Source: Myrmaecium sp. VS I D KN 1
Taxonomy: Eukaryota; Ascomycota; Dothideomycetes; Valsariales; Valsariaceae
Assembly: GCA_019775845.1 (NCBI GenBank)
Contig: JADQAV010000002.1
Location: 2,294,001 to 2,358,000 of the forward strand
Length of the DNA: 64,000 bases
Reading direction: 5' to 3'
Below, piece by piece: positions 1-10,711 of the stretch. The notes under the pieces were generated by a model that had not been told where the DNA came from, made no database searches, and worked only from the letters and a program-made list of their open reading frames with translations. How positions within the stretch are numbered: the first letter of the stretch is position 1; each line of letters opens with the position of its first letter. The position numbers and the translations under genes were made by a program.

Positions 1-1701
1 AGGGGTCTCAAGGGTGTATTACCAAACTCGTGGAGTATGGGTCGGATCGGTTCGCGGAGAATAACGAAGGCAAGACCCCGGCGGTCACGGCCAGGGAGAT
101 GAACTCACTCCGACAATGGAAGAAGGCGCTTTGGGACTGCGGCTACCATCCGGACGGCCGGCCCATATACAAGCCGTTCGCCTCTTACGTGAAAGACTAC
201 CCCAAGTTTATCTCCCGATTCTTCTTCGCTTGGCCGTTCCTTATCATCCTGTGCTGTGCTTATATACTAAGCCACATGGTCATCTATGCCGCGGTGCCTA
301 TCGCGCTGATAGTCGCGTGGGGGATGCAATGGGTGGCTCAGCAGACATTCCGCTGGTCTCCACCAGAAATGAAGCACATCCATAAAACAGTATGTATCTC
401 TGTGAACAGCGGCTGACAATTGCTAACCGATCTAGCCGTTCCTTGCCGGAATTTTTGCCGGATCGCTGTACTGGGTTGGGGTGAGATGGCTTACTACGAT
501 CATGCCCTGTCAGTATTCAGTATATCATGTATTCGTTCAAATGGTAACATACGCTGACTCCTGAGAATAGGGACATATACGTCAAACCCGTTCTATAACC
601 TTCTATTCGTGGTAGTTTATGGCCTCTGTGCGTATTTCTACTTTGCCGCCATGCTGCGAGATCCGGGCTATATCAAACCTCCTGTCAGCAGAAGTGAAGC
701 CAAGGCGACGATCGATGAGCTCTTAGAGCTACGACAGTTTGATGAAACCCATTTTTGCGTCAAGTGTATGATTCGCAGGCCGCTCAGGAGCAAACATTGC
801 AACAGGTGCAAGCATTGTGTGGCTAAAGAAGACCAGTAAGTACCTAAAGTCGGGCTGCATGCATCAGTACTGACAGTAGCAGCCATTGCCCTTGGGTGGA
901 CAATTGCATAGCGGTCAACAACCATCGGCATTTCGTTCTATATGTGATATTCCTGGAGTTAGGCGTCATCACTTTCATTTGGCTGGTCCTGGCTTGTAAG
1001 TTTATGGCCCAGCGTACATCGAAGCTAGCCTCTAACCAATGCTAGATCTTCAAGAGATCCCTGTCGCCCAAGACATGCAGTGCGTATTCTTGGAGGACGA
1101 GTATTGCGAGATCTTGAACAAGGACCCTTTCACTATCGTCCTTGCCGGTTGGTCTGCAATTCAGCTCGTCTGGGTCACTATGCTTCTCTTCGTGCAGCTC
1201 CTCCAAATATCGCGCGCAACGACCACTTACGAGAACATGAAAGGACATTTGCACCATCGTGGTGTAGGTGATGTGATGACCTCATTTGTCACAACTGGCT
1301 CCACATCCCTGGAAGGGGGTCAAGTAACGGGCAATGAAGGAGGTCCAGATGCGGTGCCTCAGTCTGGTCGTCCCGTCAAAGAGTCCGTCTGGAAGCAGTG
1401 GAAGAGACTTTTGGGCGTAGACACGTTCGTTGCAACGGCGTTGCATGGCTCCAATGCAGCGCAGGTCCAGGCAAGACAACGAGGAAATCCGTTTACAAGG
1501 GGGCTCCTCACGAACTGCAAGGACTTCTGGTGTGATCCGGCCCCGCTGTTCAAGGAGAATACCGATAAAGGCGTGGCATTGCTCGATGGGCACAAAGTCG
1601 ACTATACGAAGATGTATGAACCCCCGCCGCGCTTGATCCTGAGAAGAGCGAGCGGTGCGCAAGCAGCGTATGCTGCTGTCGATACTGATGATAGCGTTTA
1701 G
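1..1701 (+). CDS. AKR1: Akr1-type DHHC palmitoyltransferase, 3' part (5' end outside window)
   Basis: Predicted Golgi/endosomal S-acyltransferase that attaches palmitate to cysteines of client proteins. Exons read as <1-389, 436-508, 571-835, 883-995 and 1046-1701, about 497 visible residues. The frame is open to the left edge, and its first residues look like the last ankyrin repeat ([18 protein letters not shown]). Hydrophobic membrane segments follow, then the DPG motif (RDPGYI), a cysteine-rich zinc domain ([19 protein letters not shown]), DHHC and a TTxE motif (TTYENMK). The DHHC codons are split by the 836-882 intron: splicing gives [12 protein letters not shown], with the first His codon built from both exons. 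Ankyrin repeats plus DHHC is the Akr1/HIP14 arrangement; most of the ankyrin block lies upstream. The long hydrophilic C-terminus after TTxE is variable in this family. Family call is strong; exact substrates are not predictable. Confidence 0.93.
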
Positions 1702-2252
1702 AGCCGGAGGCTCGCGTGGTCAATAGGGCTGTAACAGTACGTTTGCTTTGGAGATACTATGACACGGCATGTATATATCATGACTGGGAGGCGAGGCGTC
1801 TTGTGAAAGGGTTCGCTGAGGCAATATATCAGCTGTAGAAGCCGCGGATTTATATATAGTCGCCGCGCGGTCGGCCTTTCCGAAGGTTCCTTCATTTTAC
1901 GAAGCCTGTTTTTTGCATCTATCCTGGTGCTGCTTCATGCCTGACGCGCAAGGCATCATAAATATTGGGGCCTTTCGGATCTCCGTCGGACATAATCCCC
2001 AGCTACGCGATTCGTCAGTCGCCGCCGTAGCCGCTCCCGTCCCTTCGCCGAGGCTCTCGGATCGCCGTCCCGAGTCTTGCCCGCCGTTCCGCACCGTCAT
2101 CCCGCCCACTTGCGGAGCAAACAGGCCTTCTCCGTGTGCTCCTTAAATCCCTGCTGACCCTTGTAATTCCCCCCCCTTGCCCTGCGACGGATACATGGAA
2201 GCCTATTGACCACCCTCCCGACTCTCACTTCCTCGCGCCCCCGGCCCCCAGC
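1702..2252. other. Intergenic: AKR1 3' flank and AFG1 promoter
   Basis: 551 bp between two same-strand genes. Short open frames on both strands show no family resemblance. It becomes C/T-rich towards the AFG1 start, as is common for fungal core promoters. No clear TATA element seen. Confidence 0.6.
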
Positions 2253-4024
2253 ATGTCGGCATCACAATCACTGCGGACACTTCGCTTTGCGCTCAGAACA
2301 TCACACAAGCCCCGCGGAAGAGTGAATGCTCAGCGCTACATCTGCATCCGCTGCACGCGCTCGGTACAACATGCCCACCGAGACTCTGGCGGCGCGCTGG
2401 CGCATTGGGGCCATGGGCCACGCCGGCCGATGCTGCAGCTGGCTCCCTTGACGCTTGGGAAGACGATGGCCACGGTTCAGGCGAGTAGGTTGAACGCTTC
2501 TAGCATCGACGGGGGCGAGACTGATTGTGTCTCCTAGGCAAGACCAGTACTGTAGGACCGATAACAGAATATGATGCGCGTGTACGATCCGGCCGCCTCA
2601 GAGACGATCCGCACCAGAGAAGTATATTTGCACTTCAATATGGTATGAAAGGATAAGATCGCTGACACATCCTGGCAGCACTCATCCAGAACCTCCAAGA
2701 CTTGCACGATGACCTCGTGGGGTACAACCCTCCCAAGGTTGTCCAACCCACCATAGACTCGCTCCAACCGAAGAAGACGTCGTTTCTGGGCTCCTTATTC
2801 GGCGCCAAGAAGACCTATAAGCCTCTCAAAGATATCCCGGAGAACCTACCGAAGGGATTGTACATGTACGGAGATGTAGGGAGTGGGAAGACCATGCTCA
2901 TGGACCTGTTCTACGAGACGCTGCCTCCTAACATCAAGGCGAAAACGCGCATCCATTTCCACAACTTCATGCAGGAAGTCCACAAGGAGCTGCACAAGAT
3001 GAAGATGGTCCATGGCAACGACGTCGATGCGATCCCGTTCGTGGCGGCGAATATCGCGGAGAAGAGCACGGTGCTGTGCTTCGACGAGTTTCAGTGTACC
3101 GATGTCGCGGATGCGATGATACTGCGTCGACTGATCGAGTCCTTGATGTCCCACGGCGTGGTCCTTGTCACTACCTCAAACCGTCATCCGGACGAGCTGT
3201 ACAAGAACGGCATCCAGCGCGAATCCTTCATCCCCTGCATCAACCTCCTCAAGGAGAGGCTCCACGTCATCAACCTGGACTCTCAGACCGACTACCGCAA
3301 GATCCCCCGTCCGCCCTCGGGCGTGTACCACCATCCGCTCGACACGGCCGCCGAACACCACGCCGAGCGATGGTTCCGGTTCCTGGGCGACTTCGAGCAC
3401 GACCCGCCGCACCCGGCCGCGCACACGGTCTGGGGTCGGGAGATCAAGGTGCCGCGGGCGAGCGGCCGGGCCGCGCTGTTCACCTTCGACGAGATCATCC
3501 GCAAGGCGACGGGCGCGGCCGATTACATCGAGCTGATGCGGCACTACAACGCCTTCATCATCACGAACGTGCCGGGGATGAGCCACAAGACGCGCGACCT
3601 GGCCCGGCGGTTCATCACGTTCATCGACGCGGTGTACGAGAGCAAGGCGAAGCTGGTCATGACGTCCGCGCGGCCCCTGAACGAGCTCTTCCTCTCGCAC
3701 GACGAGCTGGACGAGGCGATGCACGCCGGCCAGCGCGCCGGCGCCGTCCCCGCCGAGGACGAGCACCACGACCTCTCCGACGTGATGCGCAGCCTCGTCG
3801 ACGACCTCGGCATGAACATGTCCATGCTGAAGAACTCCTCCCTCTTCACCGGCGACGAGGAGCGCTTCGCCTTCGCCCGCGCCCTCAGCCGGCTCGCCGA
3901 GATGGGCAGCCAGGAGTGGGTCGAGCGAGGGATGGGCCTGGAGAAGAAGGGTGGCAAGGCCGAGCGGGAGAGCTGGCATCGGGAGCGGGAGGAGCAGTTG
4001 GAGAAGGCGGCGTCTGCCCAGTGA
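2253..4024 (+). CDS. AFG1: AFG1-like mitochondrial P-loop ATPase
   Basis: AFG1/LACE1 family AAA-like ATPase of the mitochondrial inner membrane, which in yeast and human helps degrade or assemble respiratory-chain subunits. Exons 2253-2484, 2538-2642 and 2679-4024 give 560 residues. The N-terminus is rich in Arg and Ser/Thr with almost no acidic residues for 40 positions, fitting a presequence. Family hallmarks: GPITEYDARVRSGRLRDD before the ATPase domain, Walker A GDVGSGKT (about nt 2870-2893), Walker B VLCFDEFQ (about 3070-3093), and TTSNRHPDELYKNGIQRESF downstream. The first intron could use a GC donor at 2481, but only the GT donor at 2485 keeps the frame. The 3' half, from about 3200, uses almost only G/C-ending codons, unlike the first exons. 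It lies tail to tail with ARG2, 424 bp away. Confidence 0.95.
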
Positions 4025-4448
4025 ACGTGTGACGGCGCTTCCGCCAGGCTTGAATTATAGACAGGACGACGAGGAGGATACACTTGATCGGGAGGCGTCT
4101 TGTTTCCATGTTCAGGGTACAGATTTGGTTTTGGCCTTTTTCCTTGGGAGTGCACAGATACCCAACAGCGGGAGCGGTGGTTTGGCCGGGAAGTCCATCC
4201 GGGATCGAATACCTGACGAGCCCTTTCTCATGTTTCTCTGCGTTTTGAGAAATGATTTCGGAACACAGCGTGTTGTCTTGGACCGCAGCGCGGCTTGGAA
4301 GAAGAAACGAAGCAGTTCAGTATGTATGTATTGATCTACCACACGGGCTATATGCATTTATATACATCTATATGCATCGATGGATAAAGTAGAAGATGTA
4401 TAGCCTTTTTTTCGTTTCCTGGTCCTACGGTGTCCAAGAAAGTCCTTT
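4025..4448. other. Convergent 3' spacer between AFG1 and ARG2
   Basis: 424 bp of shared 3'-flank. It contains A/T-rich stretches near 4320-4420, including TATATACA-like and ATGTAT-like motifs that could serve as polyadenylation signals for either gene. No coding signal beyond shadow frames. Confidence 0.6.
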
Positions 4449-6802
4449 TCAATCCGGCCGTTTGTTGTCTGCCCAGCTCGGCGTGATGCCCTTGCAGACC
4501 TCGTAATAGTCCCAGAACCGCTCGCGGTCCCGCTCGATGCCCTCCGTCGTCCAGAACATGGTCCACTGGCCGCCGGGCAGCTTCCACATGCCGGTCGAGC
4601 GCTCGAAGTACCACTTGTTCACCGGGTTGTTCGACCGGGACCGCCACACGACGCCCTCGCCCACGCCCGGGATGAGGGGCGGTTGCGGCCGGTCGTCGAC
4701 CGCGGGCGGGCTGTTGGGGAAGCAGGTGCGGACCAGGGCCTTGAACACGATGTCGGCCACGCCACCTGAGCCTTGCGATCGCTGGAGAACGGCGAACTTG
4801 TCGAGGTACGGAACAGGGGGACGCGCCTTCTTCTCTGCGTCACTGCCTCCGGCCCCTTGTTCGGCCCTTGGCGGCGGTTGTTCCCATGTTAAAATAGCCC
4901 CACCTTCATATTCACCAGCGACGATGATGCCGGCAAGCTTGTCGCGGACACGGTCGACGTAATGCTGGACATCAAGTTTACGGGCAAAAGAGTCCTCAAT
5001 CAAATGAACGAGGCGAGCGATGTCGACCCTAGGATCTGTCAGAGAAAGTGAACTGCCTTGAGGCCCTGGCGGCCGCCATGGCGCTTTCCTGGGGTCCGGA
5101 ATAATTGTGAGAGGTATGCCCCGCTTGATGAAAGTAGAGGGGTTTGCTGTAGTGGTTGGATGGCTTGGTGTCGCAAAGCGCGACACAGGCAGGGACGATG
5201 ATACCATGGGTTTGTCGGTCAGAAGATTATGGATCAAAGGGTTCTTCTGACGACGTGTTCGAACTCCAGTGGCTTTGAGCGCCAGAGATGGTTTCTGTGA
5301 AGAAATGGCAGCGGAGTCGGGCGTAATTATGAGAGCAGACGAGGAAGAAGGAAGAAGGCGAAGAGCCCGCTCCACCACGTCAAGGTTTTTGATATGCCTG
5401 ACAAGGGCAGGGTCTGACTTCGAAATAGGTACCTGATGCGTATGGAGGGATGATGAGGCTGCTGCTGGAAACTCGCGCTCTACGAATTGAGTGAAAGGGT
5501 TGCTGCGTCCCATCACAGAGGCCTGCTGTTCGGGAAGTACGTCATTAACCGCGGTTGTAGCACCCTCTGCCAACTGAAGTTCTTGCCGCACATCATCATA
5601 TTCTTGCTCGAGATTGATAAACACATGGGCCTTGTCGGGGCGCTCGGACGACGGAATCCCGCCTAGGGGATCCAGGATAATGATGCGATCAAGGATAGCC
5701 CCGTGTCGCAGTGTTCCGCCGGTCCCATGTTCACCGCCAGCAGTGCCGTTAGGACCGTTTGTAGAGTCAGTATGTGCTGTGATCCCTGAGATCCCCCTAG
5801 TCAAAGCAAGCAAGACATCGTCCGGGTGTACGCGCTTCCTGCGGACTGTGTCTTCGGTCCAGGCAATAGCCGGAACGATCGGAATGATGCCGGCCTCCAA
5901 CAGAGGGAAGAGCAATTTAGGACTTCGCACTTCCACACCTCCCCGGATTTGTACGGTGCTGGGTATCTGGTTCTTGGGCTCCGAAAAACTCAGTGCATCA
6001 CTCAGCCACATGGCCCCGGCGGTGCTATGTTCGCCGATGGCGGCGATGATTCGGCCAGCTTGCTCGTGCTGTTCTCTGTACCATTCCGGCGTGACTTCCT
6101 CAAGCTCTTCAGACACGGCGTCCGGGTCACAATCCAAAGCCATGACTATGTTCAAGCCCAGGCGAACGAGCTGATTGAGCGTCAGCCCAATGCCGCCAAG
6201 TGTTTCGTCGTCCAGCTTTTGGGGTTGCCGGATCTTGACTATTGCCGCATGGAGCGGTTCGACTGCTTCGGTCAGCTCCTTGTCCGGGAGAGGTAGGTGA
6301 GTGAAGACCGGGCTGTCTTCAATTGCCTTAGCCGGGGCGTAGAGACCGCCCAGGTTAACTCCAGTCTTTTCCAATGTCCACCCATCTTGAGTCTTCTGCC
6401 CGTTCTTGATATTTTCCGCTAGCGGCTGAGCCCTCTGTTCTTTATTCTTGGACAATGCAAATCTGGATAGGTAAGACTTTGCATCGCGCTTGCTGGCGGA
6501 GTTTTGGAGTAGGGAAATGAAGCCCTCTCTTTGGGCCAGCCTTTCCTTGACCTGGTCGACCCGAGTTCGAGGCGGCAAGGCGGCCTGAGAAAGCGCATTG
6601 GAGCTACAGATGGCCCGGAACTGCGTCCATTGGGAGACGTGACGATTGGTTTGCTTCGAAGGAGGCTGCAACGGTCGTCGATCAGCTTTCAGGCTCCGAA
6701 GATCGGCGACGGGGCGGAGCGCGCGCAGGCGGGGAGAGTTGGTTGACTAACCCGTGGAGCCTTCCTCCAGCCCTTCCGCGGACACAGCTGGGATGCGCTC
6801 AT
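4449..6802 (-). CDS. ARG2: Mitochondrial amino-acid acetyltransferase (N-acetylglutamate synthase)
   Basis: Catalyses acetyl-CoA + L-glutamate to N-acetylglutamate, the first step of arginine/ornithine synthesis in the mitochondrial matrix. The main exon (6665-4449) has no in-frame ATG at its 5' end. A 51-nt first exon at 6802-6752 (MSASQLCPRKGWRKAPR) ends at GTTAGT and joins across an 86-nt intron (6751-6666, acceptor TTGCAG) in phase 0. The product is about 755 residues with a basic, presequence-like start. Fungal NAGS landmarks are clear: RVHPDDVLLALTRGISGI, the RIIILDPLGGIPS block, NPLIHNLLTDKPMVSSSLP, and a C-terminal GNAT-type domain with YLDKFAVLQRSQGSGGVAD and NKWYFERSTGMW. The N-terminal half corresponds to the amino-acid-kinase-like region. 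It shares a 697-bp divergent promoter with the oxidoreductase at 7500. Confidence 0.93.
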
Positions 6803-7499
6803 TATTCGCCGTAGAGCCGGGCGAGCTCAGATTCCCATGGCTTCATGTCGAGGTAAGGAGACGGTGGGAAGCGAGGGAGGGGAGCTCAGCAAGGTGTGAC
6901 TGTCCCCCAAGTGGAGCATGAAGCTGAACACAAGCCGTCTGTGCGTCGCGATTTTACACCGGACGGCTCTTATCGGCTTCCTTATCGGAGACGCAAACAG
7001 AGGGACCCCTGAAAATTCAGGCGCCGAGGCGCGGGGTCGTGCCCGAATATCAACGTTGGCAATTCGGCAAAGACAGTCACTAAGTACCTAGGTAGTAATG
7101 GTATATATAATATAGTAAACAACGCTTCCCTCCTTAATATGTATAGTACCAAGCATTGGCTACTTCATTTCTGCTTGGTACCTGCTTGCTCATCGATACA
7201 GCGAACAATGATGCCCTACCGATCGTGACAGTCCGAGCATTCCCGCGAACACTACCCGCCAGGTACAGCCCAGTACCTTACCGTGGAAGTACCCCGCTTC
7301 GGCACGTCACGGCGATCGATGCGCTGACAAACACAACTCCGCCGTCCGATCGTTTATCAACATAACTTCCCCGCGACTGCCCGTGACTACGAGTGTTCCT
7401 AACTCACTTTCTCCTTGAGACTACAGCTGTTACACATATTTAGCTCACTTGCGGCATTCCTGCCTATTTCCCCTACAAACCGGAACCCAACAACGAATC
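6803..7499. promoter_or_regulatory. Divergent promoter region, ARG2 / oxidoreductase
   Basis: 697 bp between two divergent start codons. An A/T-rich run with overlapping TATATA-like sequence lies near 7098-7120, the only obvious TATA candidate. No exact TGACTCA (Gcn4/CpcA) site was seen here, although general amino-acid control of ARG2 would be expected from the family. Confidence 0.55.
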
Positions 7500-8623
7500 A
7501 TGGCTCAGCTCGCATGGATCGGCCTCGGCAACATGGGCAGGTACCTATCATCTTCCGATTCCCGTGCGCATCGCTAATCTACGTCAAGGGGGATGTGTAA
7601 GAATTTGGTGATGAAGGGGAATCTGGAGAAACCTCTGATCATCTACAACCGCACTAAGAAGCGCGCCGACGATCTCTCCGCTCAACTGGGAGCTGGAAAG
7701 TCGACCGTGGCTAGTACGGTCGAGGAAGCCGTTCAAGCTGCCGGCATCATCTTCACCTGCGTTGGCGACGATGCTGCTATCAACGGGATCGTTGAGTCCG
7801 CCTTGAAAGTTGACGTCAAGGGCAAGCTGTTCGTAGACTGCTCCACCGTCCATCCTGAGACATCGAATGCATTGGCAAAGACATTTGCGGAGAAAGGAGC
7901 GGAGTTTGTAGCCTCGCCTGGTATGTGCCTCGGACGAACCATGCCCCTCCTGGTCATCGTCCAGTCGCCCTGATGCGATATGTGCCCACTGGCGCCGTTG
8001 TCAAAACTAACGTTGGTTGGTAGTGTTTGGTGCTCCGGCGGTAGCAGAGAGCGGTCAGTTGATCTGCGTCCTGGCGGGACCGGCTGCATCCGTGGAGAAG
8101 GTCAAGCCCTATACGACTGGTGTCGTTGGCAGAGCCAACATCGACTTCTCCGATCAACCGCATGGTCAGGCACTCCTGCTCAAAGTCATTGGCAACACCT
8201 TCGTCTTCAACATGATCGAGTCCCTATCGGAGGGCCACACCCTCGCTGAGAAGTCGGGACTGGGGACGGAAAACCTGCATAAGTTCATCGAGATGATGTT
8301 CCCCGGGCCCTACGCAGCGTACTCGAACAGGATGAGGAGCGGCGATTACCACAAGAGAGAGGAGGTAATTCAACCCCTGCTGCTAAGAGTGATTTCGGAA
8401 TTATACTAAGCATTGTATTCAGCCACTGTTCGCCATCGACCTTGCAAGGAAGGATGCTAGGCATGCTCTGGACCTTGCCAAGCAGTCAGGCACCGAGGTA
8501 CCTGCGCTGAAGGTGGTAGATCAGCATTTCGCCGCCATCAAGGACCACATGGGAGCCAGAGGGGATGTCGCAGCAGTCTATGGCGCTGTGCGGAAGGAGA
8601 GCGGCCTGAACTTCGAAAACTGA
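7500..8623 (+). CDS. 6-phosphogluconate/3-hydroxyisobutyrate dehydrogenase-family oxidoreductase
   Basis: NAD(P)-dependent beta-hydroxyacid dehydrogenase family enzyme. Exons 7500-7540, 7589-7920, 8024-8364 and 8423-8623 give 304 residues, normal for the 3-hydroxyisobutyrate dehydrogenase branch. The Rossmann start WIGLGNMGRGM is created by splicing across the first intron: GLGNMG lies in a 41-nt first exon and GM in the second. The substrate-binding/catalytic helix reads LLKVIGNTFVFNMIE, holding the conserved Lys. The substrate-side motif is degenerate, so the acid oxidised or reduced cannot be named. No targeting signal precedes the Rossmann fold, so cytosolic action is likely. It is convergent with the RRN11-like gene, with 269 bp between stop codons. 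Confidence 0.9.
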
Positions 8624-8892
8624 AGAAGGTATTAGTCCCGGCCTGCTAGTGTTGAATGCCTCCGTGGAGTCGTGCCATAGGTGGGCCTATCCGGAGGATG
8701 CAGGAGAGAGCGCATTGAGAACCATGTTTCCCACAGATGGAACCCTGGCTATGCAGGCTGTGGGTTCCAAGATCGCTAGGTTGAACGGTCCTCTTGGTCT
8801 CAGTTCCTCCTGAGCTATGTCCGGCAAGTCGGAAGGAGCTCGTATCCACCCAAGTTTTATCGTTTCATCGTAGAAAATGGTGTTGGAGTTGT

Positions 8893-10215
8893 TCAGTCAT
8901 CGTTCATGTTCTCGCTACCGTCTCTTTCGTATGCCAAGATGTTTGCGACACCTTCCCAGACTTGTCCCTTCGTCTCTTGAACGCGCTTGAAGAACTTCTT
9001 CGCCTTCATTCGTTCAGCTTCAACCGCCATCGCGTGGCTTTTGCTTTCAGCCCATCGGTTCCCACCTCCTTGCTCATCGCTGTCGCGATTTGCACGAGCA
9101 GTCTTCGCCATTAGATCTGCCATCCAGAGCGCCACCATTCCCCTGATATGCAACAATTCTGTATGCTTGTCGAAAGGGGGTGATACTAGCAGTGGATCGA
9201 GCACGTCTACCAACTCACTGGCCTGACTCAATTCTTTCTCGTGAAGCTCTCCTTCGAAAGAGGCTCGTCTTCTTTCCGCAACGGACGCGCTCGAATGACC
9301 TGAGGTTGACATGGCGTCATCTTCCTGCTCCGACATGTCGTCGTGAAAACCCCTTTTCTCTTCCGACAGCTCAAAGACATGGCGGGCCTCCTTGCTCCGT
9401 TCGCATATTTCATATATCCATAGATTGAACATGACAGGATAGAAGGTACTTGCATCGATAGAGTGGGGATGGGACGCTCGGCCGGGATAGTGCAAGATAA
9501 GTCTTTCGTAGTATTCCCGGGCGGCCCTGAAACCTTCCGAGGTGAAGAATTGCACGCCGAGATGCTGTCCCATCATGCTCGCAGGCTCCGCTGCAGGGCG
9601 TCCGGAAGCATGTGGCACTTCGCGTGAGCTACGCCCCATCAGGATTTCAGCTCCTATTCCCCACCGGCCATGCGCCCGCACATCGATCGACCTGCCGTTG
9701 AACTGGGATCGAAGAAGCATCCCCCACGCTCGCCCGGCCCTCTGGTAGTCTCCTCGGACGAGGCAGCGATGCATGAGCGTCGTGAGCACGCGGATATGGT
9801 GACTTCGCAGGTTCGTCAGCTCGTCGCCGTCGAAGTCGTCGAGCCGGTCGGACTGGGAGGTGGAGGTCGCGGAGTACAGCGGGGGGTTCAGCGCGGCCAG
9901 CTGTCGCTGGACGTCGGGAGGGTTCAGCCTGGCTCTGGCGGGGACGGCGGGTGCATGGGGAAACGGAGGTGGTGGGATTTCTTCGTCTGGCGATAGGCCG
10001 GCGAGACGATATTGCGCGGCCTCCTGGGCGGACAGTGAGTCGAAGACCGATTGCGCCCTTGACGTGTCATGGTCATGGTCCCGGTCGGACGAAACTGCTT
10101 GGTCTTCCTCGTCCTGCTCCTCCCGCTTACGCTTCCTGGCCTTTTTGTATTGGGCTGCCCGGAAGGAAAAGGTCTGCTGGCTGGGGTTCAGCGGCGCGGC
10201 GACGTATCGCGACAT
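8893..10215 (-). CDS. RRN11: RRN11-like RNA polymerase I transcription initiation factor
   Basis: Single-exon frame of 440 residues. The ATG at 10215 (MSRYVAAPLNPSQQTF) is chosen because the frame upstream has no ATG. A basic stretch (KKARKRKRE) near residue 25 is nuclear-signal-like, followed by an acidic/serine linker. The best-conserved part is HHIRVLTTLMHRCLVRGD then RAGRAWGMLLRS, which matches my recollection of fungal Rrn11, a TPR-like core-factor subunit that helps load RNA polymerase I at rDNA promoters. Further motifs are AREYYERLILHYPG and a C-terminal KKFFKRVQETKGQVWEGV helix. Identification rests on motif memory; another helical-repeat nuclear protein is possible. It is divergent from the RING-H2 gene with a 496-bp shared promoter. 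Confidence 0.75.
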   Translation of the reverse strand: MSRYVAAPLNPSQQTFSFRAAQYKKARKRKREEQDEEDQAVSSDRDHDHDTSRAQSVFDSLSAQEAAQYRLAGLSPDEEIPPPPFPHAPAVPARARLNPPDVQRQLAALNPPLYSATSTSQSDRLDDFDGDELTNLRSHHIRVLTTLMHRCLVRGDYQRAGRAWGMLLRSQFNGRSIDVRAHGRWGIGAEILMGRSSREVPHASGRPAAEPASMMGQHLGVQFFTSEGFRAAREYYERLILHYPGRASHPHSIDASTFYPVMFNLWIYEICERSKEARHVFELSEEKRGFHDDMSEQEDDAMSTSGHSSASVAERRRASFEGELHEKELSQASELVDVLDPLLVSPPFDKHTELLHIRGMVALWMADLMAKTARANRDSDEQGGGNRWAESKSHAMAVEAERMKAKKFFKRVQETKGQVWEGVANILAYERDGSENMNDD

Positions 10216-10358
10216 GAGTGCGCGGTGCAAGTTCCGTTCGTCGGAGCACTGGAGCACGCAGCCGCTGCTGAGTAGTCCTCCAGGGCGCTGGGAAGGCAGC
10301 TGACGGCGGAACTTTGGTGGAGAGGCTGCTGAGAGGTTGGGCTGGAGCGAAGCTTTTT

Positions 10359-10371
10359 GGCTGACTCAGCC
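10359..10371. promoter_or_regulatory. Perfect palindrome GGCTGACTCAGCC with AP-1/Gcn4-type core
   Basis: TGACTCA at 10362-10368 is the classical Gcn4/CpcA bZIP core; here it sits inside a symmetrical 13-bp palindrome. It lies about 145 bp upstream of the RRN11-like ATG and about 340 bp upstream of the RING-H2 ATG. Function is inferred from the motif only. Confidence 0.4.
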
Positions 10372-10640
10372 GAAGAAATCCAGTGCTGTTGATGTGCATA
10401 GACGCAGCGGTGCCGTGCCATGGGCGGGTGTCACTCTCTGGCTGGGGATGGCGCGCGCTAGGCTCAAACGAATGGCAGTGCGGCGTCACTTGATCTTGCT
10501 CACCCACCTGCACAACCTTGTCTGCCTCGCTCCGTACCTACTACCACCGTACTGTACTAGCTGCCCTGATAACCTCCAACCTCCGGCTCAGCCCAGTAAT
10601 CCGTCCTCTACCTCCCGCCATCCCACCTCGAGCCCTCCCA

Positions 10641-10674
10641 CTCTCCTCCTCTCCTCTCCTCTCCTTTCCTCTCA
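10641..10674 (+). promoter_or_regulatory. CT-rich core-promoter tract of RING-H2 gene
   Basis: An almost uninterrupted C/T run of about 34 nt lies shortly upstream of the start codon at 10712. Such tracts commonly mark transcription start zones in filamentous fungi. Confidence 0.45.
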
Positions 10675-10711
10675 CTGCCCCCTCCCTGTACACGCCGTCG
10701 TTTCTTTGGAG

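Larger units (their letters stand above)
10216..10711. promoter_or_regulatory. Divergent promoter region, RRN11-like / RING-H2
   Basis: 496 bp between divergent ATGs. It contains a perfect 13-bp palindrome with a TGACTCA core (10359-10371) and a long CT tract (10641-10674) that ends about 37 bp before the RING-H2 start codon. Confidence 0.6.

Noticed and set aside
2481-2536. GC-AG intron donor at 2481 in AFG1
   Set aside because: It would put the next exon out of frame; the GT donor at 2485 gives the conserved GPITEYDARV reading.
3076-4032. 318-codon Arg/Ala-rich frame overlapping AFG1 in another frame
   Set aside because: A shadow of the G/C-ending codons of AFG1; repetitive RRRPRR-like composition and no domain.
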